Shown here: in pieces, positions 15,814 to 25,296 of the stretch
Numbering within the stretch: the stretch's first letter is position 1
Layout: each line of letters opens with the position of its first letter
Assembly: GCA_040379385.1 (NCBI GenBank)
Contig: JBEILF010000007.1
Location: 1-37,616, forward strand
DNA: 37,616 bases
Direction of reading: 5' to 3'
From: UKL13-2 sp040379385
GTDB taxonomy: Bacteria; Pseudomonadota; Gammaproteobacteria; Burkholderiales; Usitatibacteraceae
Notes under the pieces: model-generated
Databases searched by the model: none
The model's input: the letters and a program-made list of their open reading frames with translations, nothing else
What the model was told of the DNA's origin: nothing
Made by a program: the position numbers and the translations under genes

Positions 15814-17531
15814 TGCAGCTGACTCTGTGGACATATGAAGGTCCGCCACACATCGGCGCGATGCGTATTGCGACCGCCATGCACGGACTTCACTACGTAC
15901 TGCATGCCCCGCAAGGTGACACCTACGCCGATCTTTTGTTTACGATGATTGAGCGTCGTGACCGGCGCCCACCGGTGACGTACACAACCTTCCAAGCACG
16001 CGACCTTGGCAACGACACGGCAGAGCTCTTCAAATCTGCCGCGCATGATGCCTACGAGCGCTTCCAGCCGCAAGCCATGCTGGTTGGAGCTTCATGCACG
16101 GCCGAGCTCATTCAAGATGACCCGGGTGGTTTGGCGAGGGCGCTGAACTTGCCTATTCCAGTAGTCCCTCTCGATCTGCCTGCATATCAGCGCAAAGAAA
16201 ACTGGGGCGCATCGGAAACGTTTTACCAGTTGGTACGCGCGCTCTGTACGCCGCACGCCCCCGCTCCGGGTACGAAACGTGCACCGCGTGCAAACGGCAA
16301 ACGACCGTTATGCAATCTGCTAGGACCCACCGGCCTTGGCTTTCGTCACCGCGACGACATCAAAGAGATTTCAAACTTGTTGATATCAATGGGTATCGAT
16401 ATCAATGTAGTAGCGCCCTACGGCGCCACACCGGTCGATGTTGCCCGTCTCGGTGAGGCGGACTTTAACGTGGTACTTTATCCGGAGACCGCCGCGCAGG
16501 CTGCCTCGTGGTTGCAACGCACCTTTGCACAGCCTTTTACCAAGGTGATCCCGATTGGTGTCGGCGCGACGCGCGAATTCATCGCCGAAGTTGCCGCACT
16601 CGCCGGTGTTGATGCCGCACTGCGGCTTAACGACCCTCGTTCACGTTCTACTTGGTATGCGAAGTCGGTCGATTCGACCTACCTGACTGGCAAGCGCGTT
16701 TTTGTTTTTGGTGATGCCACCCACGCGGTTGCAGCCGCTCGCATCGCCGCGAAAGAAATGGGCTTCAAAGTTGTTGGCATTGGTACCTACAGTCGCGAGT
16801 TTGCCCGAGAGATTCGCGAGGCAGCAAAGTTGTACGACGTCGAGCCGCTGATTTCTGATGACTATCTTGAAGTCGAAGCCCGTATCGCCGAATTGCAGCC
16901 GGAGCTAGTGCTGGGTACACAAATGGAGCGGCATATTGCCAAACGTCTTGGCATACCGTGTGCAGTCATCTCTGCACCGGTGCACGTGCAGGACTTTCCT
17001 GCGCGCTATGCGCCGCAGATGGGGTTTGAGGGCGCAAACGTCATTTTTGATTCGTGGGTTCACCCGCTAATGATGGGACTTGAAGAGCACCTGCTGGGTA
17101 TGTTCCGAGAGGACTTCGAGTTTCATGATGACGCAGGATGCTCCCATCTGTCTCATCTCGGCGCTGCCAGGTCGAACGCGAAACCCCAGCACGAACGGGC
17201 CATTTCAGGCGAAATGGCTCCGAACACCCCGCTAACAGCCGCCGTTGCTCAGTCCAGCGTTACATCCGATGATGGTTCTACCCCCGCCTCCACCGTGACC
17301 GCTACCGCCGGCCATGCCGACAGCATTGCAATTGGCGCAGCTGCGCCGACCGCTGCCAATGGCCCGTGGGTTCCCGTCTGGGATGCAGACGCCGAAAAAG
17401 AGCTCGGCAAGATTCCGTTTTTTGTCCGTGGAAAGGCGCGCCGTAACACAGAACGATTTGCGCAAGAGCGCTCCCTCGCTCCAATCACCGTCGAGACTCT
17501 CTATGATGCTAAAGCTCACTTCGGTCGATAA
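15813..17531 (+). CDS. bchB: Light-independent protochlorophyllide reductase subunit BchB, with long interdomain linker
   Basis: BchB is the NifK-like partner of BchN. 572 residues, longer than the usual 510-540. Asp36 (QGDTYAD) is the unusual aspartate ligand of the NB 4Fe-4S cluster, and Cys95 (GASCTAEL) is the conserved cysteine of the family. The substrate-binding core ends near residue 452. A low-complexity Ala/Thr/Ser-rich linker of about 64 residues (453-516) follows, then the conserved C-terminal domain (VPVWDADAEKELGKIPFFVRG, to residue 572) that contributes to the active site. The linker accounts for the extra length and probably varies between species. It starts at the last base of the bchN stop, and its 3' end overlaps bchH. 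Confidence 0.96.
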   Translation: MQLTLWTYEGPPHIGAMRIATAMHGLHYVLHAPQGDTYADLLFTMIERRDRRPPVTYTTFQARDLGNDTAELFKSAAHDAYERFQPQAMLVGASCTAELIQDDPGGLARALNLPIPVVPLDLPAYQRKENWGASETFYQLVRALCTPHAPAPGTKRAPRANGKRPLCNLLGPTGLGFRHRDDIKEISNLLISMGIDINVVAPYGATPVDVARLGEADFNVVLYPETAAQAASWLQRTFAQPFTKVIPIGVGATREFIAEVAALAGVDAALRLNDPRSRSTWYAKSVDSTYLTGKRVFVFGDATHAVAAARIAAKEMGFKVVGIGTYSREFAREIREAAKLYDVEPLISDDYLEVEARIAELQPELVLGTQMERHIAKRLGIPCAVISAPVHVQDFPARYAPQMGFEGANVIFDSWVHPLMMGLEEHLLGMFREDFEFHDDAGCSHLSHLGAARSNAKPQHERAISGEMAPNTPLTAAVAQSSVTSDDGSTPASTVTATAGHADSIAIGAAAPTAANGPWVPVWDADAEKELGKIPFFVRGKARRNTERFAQERSLAPITVETLYDAKAHFGR

Positions 17532-20500
17532 TCCGCAACCGGCATTACCGGCTATCCACGTGGTAATTGTCACCATGGACAGCCACTTGGCAAGTGCTGC
17601 GGCGCGGGCTAACCGAAAGCTGTCGAAGTTCATGCCAGGACTAAAGATCACAGTGCACGCTGCGGCGGAATGGGCGGATGACGCAGCCGCCATCGAACAA
17701 TGCAAGGCCGACATCATTTCCGGCGATATCGTGGTTGCCTCCATGCTGTTCCTTGAAGATCAGTACCTGCCAGTGTTGCCCGCCCTAAAAGCACGACGTG
17801 ATCACTGCGACGCACTCATCGCCGTCTTGTCCGCACCAGAAGTAAGTAAGCTGACAAAGATGGGCAAATTTGACATGAGCGCGCCAGCGGGCGCTGCGAT
17901 GTCATTTTTGAAAAAATTGCGCGGCAAGCCCGCTGGACAAGATGGCAGCAAGGCAGGTGCCGGAGAGCGGCAAATGAAAATGTTGCGCCGTTTGCCGAAG
18001 ATTTTGAAGTTTATCCCTGGTACTGCGCAAGATGTGCGCGCGTATTTTCTGACGCTACAGTATTGGCTCGCCGGCTCGGAAGAAAATGTCGGCAACATGG
18101 TGCATTTCCTCGTCGACCGTTATGCCGCCGGCGAGCGCCAAGCCCTGCAAGGCTTGGCGAAGGTCGCCGGTGCCGTAGAGTATCCGCACGTCGGTGTGTA
18201 CCACCCAAAGATGGCACATCGCGATGCCGTAAATCGGATGGCCGCCACGGTCGATGTGCTGCCCTCATACGCGTCGGCAGGCAAGCGTGGCACGGTCGGT
18301 TTATTGTTACTGCGCTCGTACATTCTTGCGGGAAATACTGACCATTATGATGGCGTCATCACGGCGTTAGAAGCCCGCGGCTTACGGGTCATTCCAGCGT
18401 TCGCCACAGGCTTAGACGGCCGCCCGGCGATCGAGACTTATTTCCTTAAAGACGGTCGCCCGGTGATCGATGCGATGGTTTCATTAACCGGTTTTTCGTT
18501 GGTCGGCGGCCCCGCCTATAACGACTCAAAGGCAGCCGAAGAAATTCTCGCGAAAGTGGATGTACCGTACCTCGCCGTGCACCCAGTCGAGTTTCAGACC
18601 CTTGATCAATGGGGTGGTTCGATGCGCGGGCTGCTCCCAGTTGAATCGACCATCATGGTCGCGATCCCGGAACTAGATGGCGGCATTGGTTCGATGGTTT
18701 TTGGTGGTCGCGGTAGCGCTGCGCAGGTCGCCTGCACCGGTTGCTCCCGTGGCTGCAAATTCACCAACATCGCCGAAACCCACGACATGCACTCCTGCAT
18801 CGAGCGCGCAGACACGCTCGCTGCCCGGGTCGGCAAACTGGTCGACCTGCGTCGCTCAGAACGCGCCAACCGAAAGGTCGCGGTAGTGGTATTCAATTTT
18901 CCGCCAAACGCGGGGGCTACAGGAACCGCCGCGTTCCTGTCGGTGTTTGAGTCCTTGTTTAACACGCTGGCCGCGATGAAGCGTGAAGGGTATGTTGTTG
19001 ACATGCCCGCGTCTGTTGATGAACTTCGCGAGGCTGTCATTAACGGCAATGCCGCACAATATGGTGCGATGGCGAACGTCCATACGCGCATCTCGGCGGA
19101 TGAACACGTCCGTCGCGAAAGACATCTGAAGGAGATCGAAGCACAATGGGGGCCTGCACCAGGCAAGCAGCAAAGTGACGGCAGTTCAATCTTCGTGCTC
19201 GGCAAAATGTTTGGCAACGTGTTTGTCGGCATCCAGCCCGCGTTTGGCTACGAGGGCGACCCGATGCGTTTATTGTTTGAACGGGGTTTTGCGCCGACCC
19301 ATGCGTTCTCTGCGTTTTATCGTTGGCTAAACGAAGATTTCGGCGCGAATGCGGTGCTGCACTTCGGTACACATGGTGCACTTGAATTCATGCCAGGTAA
19401 GCAGAACGGAATGTCGGCAACTTGCTGGCCGGACCGCCTCATCGGCGACCTGCCGAATATGTATTTGTACGCGTCAAACAACCCCTCAGAAGGCACCGTG
19501 GCCAAGCGACGTGCCGCCGCAACATTGATCAGTTACCTGACCCCGCCAGTCGCACAGGCTGGGTTGTATAAGGGTCTAGTCGACCTCAAGGACATGATTG
19601 AGCGTTATCGCAGTTTGGAGCCGGAGGCAACTGCGGAGCGCCGCGACCTCGCTGTCATGATTCAAGCGCAGGCGACCGAACTACAGTTTATTGAAGTTGC
19701 CGAGGCGGCTTGGGGCGATGCCTCCGATGCGAAGATCGTCAAACTCGGCGCGGATATTCTGGAAATGGAACACGCATTAATTCCCTTCGGCTTGCATATT
19801 GTCGGAAAATCGCCAAGTGATGCAGAGCGGGTTGACTTGCTTCTATCCTACGCTGAAGCATCACATGCCAAGCGTCCTGCGCGTGCAGTAGTCGAGGCAA
19901 TCGTCGCTGGTCGCAGCGCTGCGGACGCTCTTACGCTTGCCAATGGCGACACCGAGCAGCATCCGTTGGCAATGCTCGAGGAGCTTGCGAGGACCGATGC
20001 GATGATCGCCGAGGACCATGAAATTGACGGCATATTGCGTGCTCTCGATGGGAGGTATTTACGTCCGGCACCCGGTGGTGACCTGCTACGAACCCCGACG
20101 ATCTTGCCGACGGGTCGTAACCTACATGGCTTCGATCCGTTCCGTATTCCGAGCGCCTATGCCGTTCAAGATGGCGCGCGCCAGGCAGACCGATTGTTGC
20201 AGAAGCACATTGCTGATGGCAACAGGTTCCCCGAGTCCATTGCACTCGTATTATGGGGTACGGATAACCTCAAGAGCGGAGGCGGCCCGATAGCCCAAGC
20301 ATTAGCACTGATGGGTGCCAAACCACGCTTTGACAGCTATGGTCGCTTGGCCGGTGCGGTACTAACACCACTCGATGAATTGGGACGCCCACGCATCGAC
20401 GTGGTTATCACGTTATCGGGTATTTTCCGTGATCTTCTTCCGCTGCAAATCAAGCTGCTGGCAGAAGCATCGTTCTTGGCTGCAACCGCCGATGAACCTG

Positions 20501-21342
20501 ATGAGCAAAACTTCATCCGCAAACATTCGCTCGCTTTCGTGGCTGAACACGGCGGCAGCCTTGAAACCGCGTCACTACGGGTGTTCGGCAATGCCGACGG
20601 CGCATACGGCTCCAATGTTGGCAACCTGATCGACAACAGCCGTTGGGAAGACGGGGATGAACTCGCCGAAACATTCAGTCGTCGCAAAGGATTCGCTTAT
20701 GGCCGCGCCGGCAAGCCAGTGCAGCAAGGCGTTTTGCTGCAAAGTGTTTTGTCCAACGTTGACCTAGCCTATCAGAACCTTGATTCGGTCGAGCTTGGTG
20801 TGACCACCATCGACACCTACTTTGATACCTTGGGTGGCATCAGCCGCGCCATCACACGTGCCAAAGGGCCGGACGCGAAAGTTGCGCCGGTCTACATTGG
20901 CGACCAAACACGCGACAACTTTGGCGGCGGTACGGTACGAACATTAACCGACCAAGTTGCCTTGGAAACGCGTACGCGAATGCTCAATCCCAAGTGGTAC
21001 GAGGATATGCTGAAACATGGCTACGAGGGTGTGCGCCAGATCGAGGTTCACATCACCAACACGATGGGTTGGTCCGCCACGACGGGACAGGTGCAGCCCT
21101 GGGTGTATCAGCAGTTGAGCGAGACATTCATGCTTGACCCCGAAATGCGCGGTCGACTCGCAAAGCTAAATCCCACCGCCTCTGCACGGGTTGCGAACCG
21201 ATTGCTGGAAGCATCACAAAGACAGTACTGGAAGCCCGATGCGGCCATGCTCGAAGCCCTTCAACGTGCAGGCGAAGAACTCGAAGATCGCCTTGAGGGT
21301 GTCTATGAACCTCCAACCCAATTTCAACGCGCCACAGCCTGA
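17503..21342 (+). CDS. bchH: Magnesium chelatase subunit BchH
   Basis: The large catalytic, porphyrin-binding subunit of Mg-chelatase, which inserts Mg2+ into protoporphyrin IX with BchI and BchD (not in the window). I start at the ATG at 17503 (1279 residues), or the adjacent ATG at 17506, because IHVVIVTMDSHLASAAARAN, the conserved beginning, follows at once; the frame is open further left inside bchB. Visible landmarks are QVACTGCSRGCKF (a Cys-rich segment), HFGTHGALEFMPGKQ in the middle, GTDNLKSGGGPIAQAL and the late HITNTMGWSATTGQV region. Length is at the upper end of the family range. The start overlaps bchB by 29 bases without a strong Shine-Dalgarno, so translation is probably coupled. 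bchL follows after 20 bases. Confidence 0.96.
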   Translation: MMLKLTSVDNPQPALPAIHVVIVTMDSHLASAAARANRKLSKFMPGLKITVHAAAEWADDAAAIEQCKADIISGDIVVASMLFLEDQYLPVLPALKARRDHCDALIAVLSAPEVSKLTKMGKFDMSAPAGAAMSFLKKLRGKPAGQDGSKAGAGERQMKMLRRLPKILKFIPGTAQDVRAYFLTLQYWLAGSEENVGNMVHFLVDRYAAGERQALQGLAKVAGAVEYPHVGVYHPKMAHRDAVNRMAATVDVLPSYASAGKRGTVGLLLLRSYILAGNTDHYDGVITALEARGLRVIPAFATGLDGRPAIETYFLKDGRPVIDAMVSLTGFSLVGGPAYNDSKAAEEILAKVDVPYLAVHPVEFQTLDQWGGSMRGLLPVESTIMVAIPELDGGIGSMVFGGRGSAAQVACTGCSRGCKFTNIAETHDMHSCIERADTLAARVGKLVDLRRSERANRKVAVVVFNFPPNAGATGTAAFLSVFESLFNTLAAMKREGYVVDMPASVDELREAVINGNAAQYGAMANVHTRISADEHVRRERHLKEIEAQWGPAPGKQQSDGSSIFVLGKMFGNVFVGIQPAFGYEGDPMRLLFERGFAPTHAFSAFYRWLNEDFGANAVLHFGTHGALEFMPGKQNGMSATCWPDRLIGDLPNMYLYASNNPSEGTVAKRRAAATLISYLTPPVAQAGLYKGLVDLKDMIERYRSLEPEATAERRDLAVMIQAQATELQFIEVAEAAWGDASDAKIVKLGADILEMEHALIPFGLHIVGKSPSDAERVDLLLSYAEASHAKRPARAVVEAIVAGRSAADALTLANGDTEQHPLAMLEELARTDAMIAEDHEIDGILRALDGRYLRPAPGGDLLRTPTILPTGRNLHGFDPFRIPSAYAVQDGARQADRLLQKHIADGNRFPESIALVLWGTDNLKSGGGPIAQALALMGAKPRFDSYGRLAGAVLTPLDELGRPRIDVVITLSGIFRDLLPLQIKLLAEASFLAATADEPDEQNFIRKHSLAFVAEHGGSLETASLRVFGNADGAYGSNVGNLIDNSRWEDGDELAETFSRRKGFAYGRAGKPVQQGVLLQSVLSNVDLAYQNLDSVELGVTTIDTYFDTLGGISRAITRAKGPDAKVAPVYIGDQTRDNFGGGTVRTLTDQVALETRTRMLNPKWYEDMLKHGYEGVRQIEVHITNTMGWSATTGQVQPWVYQQLSETFMLDPEMRGRLAKLNPTASARVANRLLEASQRQYWKPDAAMLEALQRAGEELEDRLEGVYEPPTQFQRATA

Positions 21343-21362
21343 ACCCCTACTAAGGAACGCAC

Positions 21363-22289
21363 ATGAGTGTTGCAACAGTACCGTTTTCAGATATCAAACG
21401 CGCAGATAGTGCCAACCTACCGAAGCGCCCCGATGGTGATGGCAGCGTTCAGACTCAACTGGACCCCAATCTCAAAATAGGTAACGCTAAGGTGTTTGCC
21501 GTATATGGCAAAGGCGGCATCGGCAAGAGTACGACTTCCTCCAACCTGTCGGTGGCTTTCTCGAAATTGGGCAAGCGAGTATTGCAAATCGGTTGCGACC
21601 CAAAACACGATTCGACATTCACATTAACCAAAAGGCTGATGCCGACGGTGATCGACGTCTTGGAATCAGTAGATTTCCACTCAGAAGAGTTACGCGTTGA
21701 GGACTTTGTCTATCAAGGTTACAACGGTGTGATGTGTGTGGAAGCTGGCGGCCCCCCTGCTGGTACCGGGTGCGGCGGCTACGTTGTTGGCCAGACAGTA
21801 AAGCTTTTAAAGGAACACCACCTTCTCGAAGACACCGACGTCGTAATTTTTGATGTATTGGGTGACGTGGTGTGTGGTGGCTTTGCCGCACCGCTGCAAC
21901 ATGCAGATCGCGCTCTGATCGTCGCGGCGAACGACTTTGACTCGATCTTTGCGATGAACCGCATTGTCGCCGCGATTCAAGCTAAATCGAAAAACTATAA
22001 CGTTCGACTGGGAGGCGTCATCGCCAACCGCAGCCGCGAGACTGATCAGATTGATAAGTTCAATAACGTGATTGGCCTCAAGACAATGGCGCAATTCCCA
22101 GATCTTGACGTGATCCGCCGCAGCCGCTTGAAAAAAGCGACGCTATTTGAAATGGAGGACTCGCCCGAGCTTCGTGCTGTTCAAGACGAGTACCTGCGCC
22201 TTGCTGCAAAGCTCTGGGCGGGCACCGACCCCCTCCATGCGACGCCGATGAAAGATCGCGATATTTTTGACCTGCTGGGATTTGATTGA
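21363..22289 (+). CDS. bchL: Light-independent protochlorophyllide reductase iron-sulfur ATPase BchL
   Basis: BchL is the NifH-like homodimeric ATPase that passes electrons to BchN-BchB. 308 residues. The P-loop is YGKGGIGKST at 48-57, with switch residues downstream. Cys137 (GTGCGGY) and Cys171 (DVVCGGF), 34 residues apart as in Rhodobacter, ligate the shared 4Fe-4S cluster. The N-terminal 40 residues before the P-loop strand are a polar extension, a self-inhibitory region in characterised BchL proteins. The ATG has AAGGAACG upstream. Its TGA overlaps the bchM ATG as TGATG. Confidence 0.97.
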   Translation: MSVATVPFSDIKRADSANLPKRPDGDGSVQTQLDPNLKIGNAKVFAVYGKGGIGKSTTSSNLSVAFSKLGKRVLQIGCDPKHDSTFTLTKRLMPTVIDVLESVDFHSEELRVEDFVYQGYNGVMCVEAGGPPAGTGCGGYVVGQTVKLLKEHHLLEDTDVVIFDVLGDVVCGGFAAPLQHADRALIVAANDFDSIFAMNRIVAAIQAKSKNYNVRLGGVIANRSRETDQIDKFNNVIGLKTMAQFPDLDVIRRSRLKKATLFEMEDSPELRAVQDEYLRLAAKLWAGTDPLHATPMKDRDIFDLLGFD

Positions 22290-22996
22290 TGTCGAACATC
22301 TCGTACCAACAGCGACGCAGCGAGATCGAATGTTATTTCGACCGCACGGCTGTCGATGCGTGGAAAAAACTCACTTCAGACGCACCTATTGGTCGTATTC
22401 GGGCCACTGTCCGTGCTGGCCGCGATGAAATGCGCAACACACTATTGAGTTGGCTACCAGAAAACTTGGAGGGCTTACGGCTCCTCGACGCCGGCTGTGG
22501 TACGGGGGCACTTGCAGTGGAAGCTGCACACCGAGGCGCAACGGTACTGGCGATCGACTTGTCTCCGACACTCGTAGACCTAGCACGCGACCGTGCGCCA
22601 AAGACATTTTCGAATCCGCATGGAAAGATCGAGTTTCAAGCCGGCGACATGCTGGATCCCGTGCTGGGTGAATTTGACCACGTGGTTGGCATGGATTCCG
22701 TCATCCACTACGACGCAAGCGATGTGGTGAAGGTGCTCGAAAGCCTAGGTGCCCGTACGCGCGGCAGCATCCTTTTTACCTATGCGCCAAGCAATCTGTT
22801 CCTTGAAACCATGATTGCGATCGGCCGACTTCTACCGCGCCGAGACCGTGCGCCATGGATTTCACCGATTGCAACCAAGCGAATCAACCATCTCGTTGCA
22901 ACAAGTCGTGAGTTATCAGCATGGCAGTCGGCACGTACCAAGCGTGTCTCGCGTGGCTTCTATACCTCTCAAGCACTAGAGTTAGTTCGCGCATGA
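22289..22996 (+). CDS. bchM: Magnesium-protoporphyrin IX O-methyltransferase BchM
   Basis: BchM methylates the C13 propionate of Mg-protoporphyrin IX with S-adenosylmethionine, giving the substrate of the cyclase AcsF. 235 residues. The class I methyltransferase motif I is LLDAGCGTGALAVEAA (about 65-80), followed by the acidic end of beta-2 (AIDLS) and the GDMLDP and VVGMDSVIHYDA segments that define BchM/ChlM. Of the two possible starts, TTG at 22286 and ATG at 22289, I prefer the ATG, which overlaps the bchL stop. Its own TGA overlaps the lhaA ATG. Confidence 0.95.
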   Translation: MSNISYQQRRSEIECYFDRTAVDAWKKLTSDAPIGRIRATVRAGRDEMRNTLLSWLPENLEGLRLLDAGCGTGALAVEAAHRGATVLAIDLSPTLVDLARDRAPKTFSNPHGKIEFQAGDMLDPVLGEFDHVVGMDSVIHYDASDVVKVLESLGARTRGSILFTYAPSNLFLETMIAIGRLLPRRDRAPWISPIATKRINHLVATSRELSAWQSARTKRVSRGFYTSQALELVRA

Positions 22997-24474
22997 AAAT
23001 CCTGCCGCTGAAATCGATTAATGACAAGATGAGTCGCGGCTGGCAGTACCTCAGCAGCGAATGCTTGCCATTCGCCGACGCGGCCACCAGTGACCTACCG
23101 CTTGGCAGACTGCTGCGCCTATCGTTGTTTCAGGTGACTGTTGGAATGGCAACCGCCTTGCTAGTCGGAACGCTGAATCGTGTCATGATTGTTGAATTGG
23201 GTGTCTCCGCATGGTTAGTGTCGTTGATGGTCGCCCTGCCCCTGCTGTTTGCGCCTTTCAGAGCCTTGGTTGGCTATAAGTCGGATACTCATCGATCAAT
23301 CCTAGGTTGGCGTCGAGTACCATTTATCTGGTTCGGCAGCATGCTCCAGTATGGTGGATTGGCCATCATGCCTTTTGCACTACTGATTCTTTCAGGCGAT
23401 TCATCAATTGATTCACATGCGCTGATCGTTGTCGGACACATCGGCGCGGCTCTCGCCTTTCTGATGATTGGTGCCGGCCTGCACACAACCCAGACAGCTG
23501 GCTTGGCATTAGCAACAGACCTTGCAACGCCCGACTCTCGGCCACGTGTTGTCGCCTTGATGTACGTTATGCTTTTGGTCGGGCTCGTGTTGAGTTCGTT
23601 TGCTTTCAGCTTCTTCCTTGAAAGTTTCAATGCGATTCGTCTGATAAAAGTCATTCAGGGGGCCGCAGTCGCTACCATGCTGTTGAACGTCATCGCGCTC
23701 TGGAAGCAAGAGCCGCGAATTCCTCGGCAGCCGATAGGAATTGAAGAAAAGTCGCAGACATTCAAAGATGTTTGGCAGATTTTCCGCAACGAACCGGGTG
23801 CGATCCGCTTGCTGACGGCTGTGGGATTGGGAGCTGCTGCTTTCAACATGCAAGATATCGTCTTGGAACCCTATGGTGGCGAGATACTCGGCTTAAGTGT
23901 TTCGGCCACGTCGATGCTGACGGCAATTCAAGCGGCAGGCTCACTGCTTTCGTTTGCTATTGCCGCAAAACTATTGAGCAATCGCACTAACCCCCACCGC
24001 CTCGCCGCATGTGGCGTTTTGGTTGGCGTGGTGGCCTTTTGCTTTGTCATCTTTTCTGCGCCAATGGCCTCACCAAATGTCTTCCGAATAGGCGCGTTTT
24101 TGATTGGCTTTGGTGGCGGCTTGTTCGCCGTTGCAACGCTTTCATCCGCGATGAACGTCGAGACCTGCGGTTACACAGGTCTGGCTCTTGGCGCATGGGG
24201 AGCGGTTCAGGCGACAGCAGGCGGCCTAGCAATTGCCGCTGGCGGTGCCCTCAGAGACGTCATCACCCACTACGGCGCGCGTGGCTACCTGGGCCAAGTA
24301 TTGGCTGATCCGGCAAATGCGTACGGCATGGTCTACCACATTGAAATATTCCTGTTGTTTGCGACCTTGGTTGTTATCGGTCCGATGGCACGGTATAGCT
24401 TTGGTTTTTCGTCTATACCGGGCAACAAAGAATCACAGCGGCAGAAATTTGGATTGGCTGAGTTTCCTGGCTAG
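22993..24474 (+). CDS. lhaA: LH1 assembly protein LhaA (PucC/BCD-family MFS)
   Basis: 493 residues with 12 predicted membrane spans. LhaA is needed for LH1 assembly, probably by supplying bacteriochlorophyll to the alpha and beta polypeptides near the SecYEG insertion site. Family signatures are GTLNRVMIVELGVSAWLVSL near residue 55, a GYKSDTHRSILGWRRVPFIW loop, GAGLHTTQTAGLALATDL and LALGAWGAVQATAGGLAIA. It is very similar to the PucC encoded at 29047-30456, but the location between bchM and puhA is that of lhaA in purple bacteria. The ATG at 22993 overlaps the bchM stop (ATGA); the frame is open 24 codons further inside bchM, but the overlap fixes the start. Confidence 0.93.
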   Translation: MKILPLKSINDKMSRGWQYLSSECLPFADAATSDLPLGRLLRLSLFQVTVGMATALLVGTLNRVMIVELGVSAWLVSLMVALPLLFAPFRALVGYKSDTHRSILGWRRVPFIWFGSMLQYGGLAIMPFALLILSGDSSIDSHALIVVGHIGAALAFLMIGAGLHTTQTAGLALATDLATPDSRPRVVALMYVMLLVGLVLSSFAFSFFLESFNAIRLIKVIQGAAVATMLLNVIALWKQEPRIPRQPIGIEEKSQTFKDVWQIFRNEPGAIRLLTAVGLGAAAFNMQDIVLEPYGGEILGLSVSATSMLTAIQAAGSLLSFAIAAKLLSNRTNPHRLAACGVLVGVVAFCFVIFSAPMASPNVFRIGAFLIGFGGGLFAVATLSSAMNVETCGYTGLALGAWGAVQATAGGLAIAAGGALRDVITHYGARGYLGQVLADPANAYGMVYHIEIFLLFATLVVIGPMARYSFGFSSIPGNKESQRQKFGLAEFPG

Positions 24475-24528
24475 TAATAGAAACAGTTGTCAGGTGCAAT
24501 TTTCTTGCGTTACCCGAGGAGAATAAAC

Positions 24529-25296
24529 ATGGTTGGTGCAATTACACAGTATATCGATGTCGCGCAGTTAGTTCTCTACCTATTCTGGGCATTCTTCGCC
24601 GGCCTCATTTACTATCTTCACCAAGAGGGTAAGCGCGAAGGCTACCCCTTGGAGTCCGATATTTCTCATCGGATCAAGGTACAAGGCTTCCCGGCAATTC
24701 CGGATGCAAAGACGTACGTGTTGCGCGACGGCACAACACGTATTGCGCCTAACGCCGCTAACAATGGTTTCGATAAAGACCTAAAGGCCATCCCAGCCCA
24801 CGCTTATCCGGGCGCACCGCTGATTCCAACCGGCAACCCAATGCTCGACGGCATCGGCCCCGGAGCATACGCAAACCGTCCGGATATTCCAGACATGACG
24901 GTAGACCAAGAACCAAAGATCGTACCACTACGGGTTGCCACAAATTTCCATCTTGAGTCTAGTGATCCCAACCCAATCGGGATGAACGTAATTGCAGGAG
25001 ATGGTAACGTCGCAGGCCAGATCTCGGACGTTTGGGTAGACCGCGCCGAAATCCTGATCCGCTACTTGGAAGTCAAAGTCGCGAGTAACGGTCGTACCGT
25101 ACTAATACCAAATAACTTTGCGCGAATCACCAGCAAGGAAGTCAAAGTACGTTCAATTTTTGCCGAACATTTTGCCGACATACCTGGCACAAAGAGGGCT
25201 GAAACGATAACGCTCATGGAAGAAGAGCGCATCATGGCCTATTTCGGCGCTGGCACCCTATACGCGTCGCCAGAACGCGCGGAGCCACTGCTGTGA
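24529..25296 (+). CDS. puhA: Photosynthetic reaction centre H subunit PuhA
   Basis: The H subunit caps the cytoplasmic face of the L/M core and guides protons to QB. 255 residues. A single N-terminal span (about residues 10-30, LVLYLFWAFFAGLIYYLHQE) precedes the cytoplasmic beta-barrel domain, which includes PRC-barrel elements such as GNVAGQISDVWVDRAEILIRYLEV. The ATG at 24529 has GAGGAGA eight bases before it; a further 14 codons are open upstream but include no better site. Length matches the family (about 250-260). The TGA overlaps the GTG of puhB. It forms the reaction centre with PufL and PufM encoded at the right of the window. Confidence 0.97.
   Translation: MVGAITQYIDVAQLVLYLFWAFFAGLIYYLHQEGKREGYPLESDISHRIKVQGFPAIPDAKTYVLRDGTTRIAPNAANNGFDKDLKAIPAHAYPGAPLIPTGNPMLDGIGPGAYANRPDIPDMTVDQEPKIVPLRVATNFHLESSDPNPIGMNVIAGDGNVAGQISDVWVDRAEILIRYLEVKVASNGRTVLIPNNFARITSKEVKVRSIFAEHFADIPGTKRAETITLMEEERIMAYFGAGTLYASPERAEPLL

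Noticed and set aside
17314..17502. Upstream extension of bchH by 63 codons
   Set aside because: It reads the BchB linker region in another frame, and the conserved BchH N-terminus begins just after the ATG at 17503.
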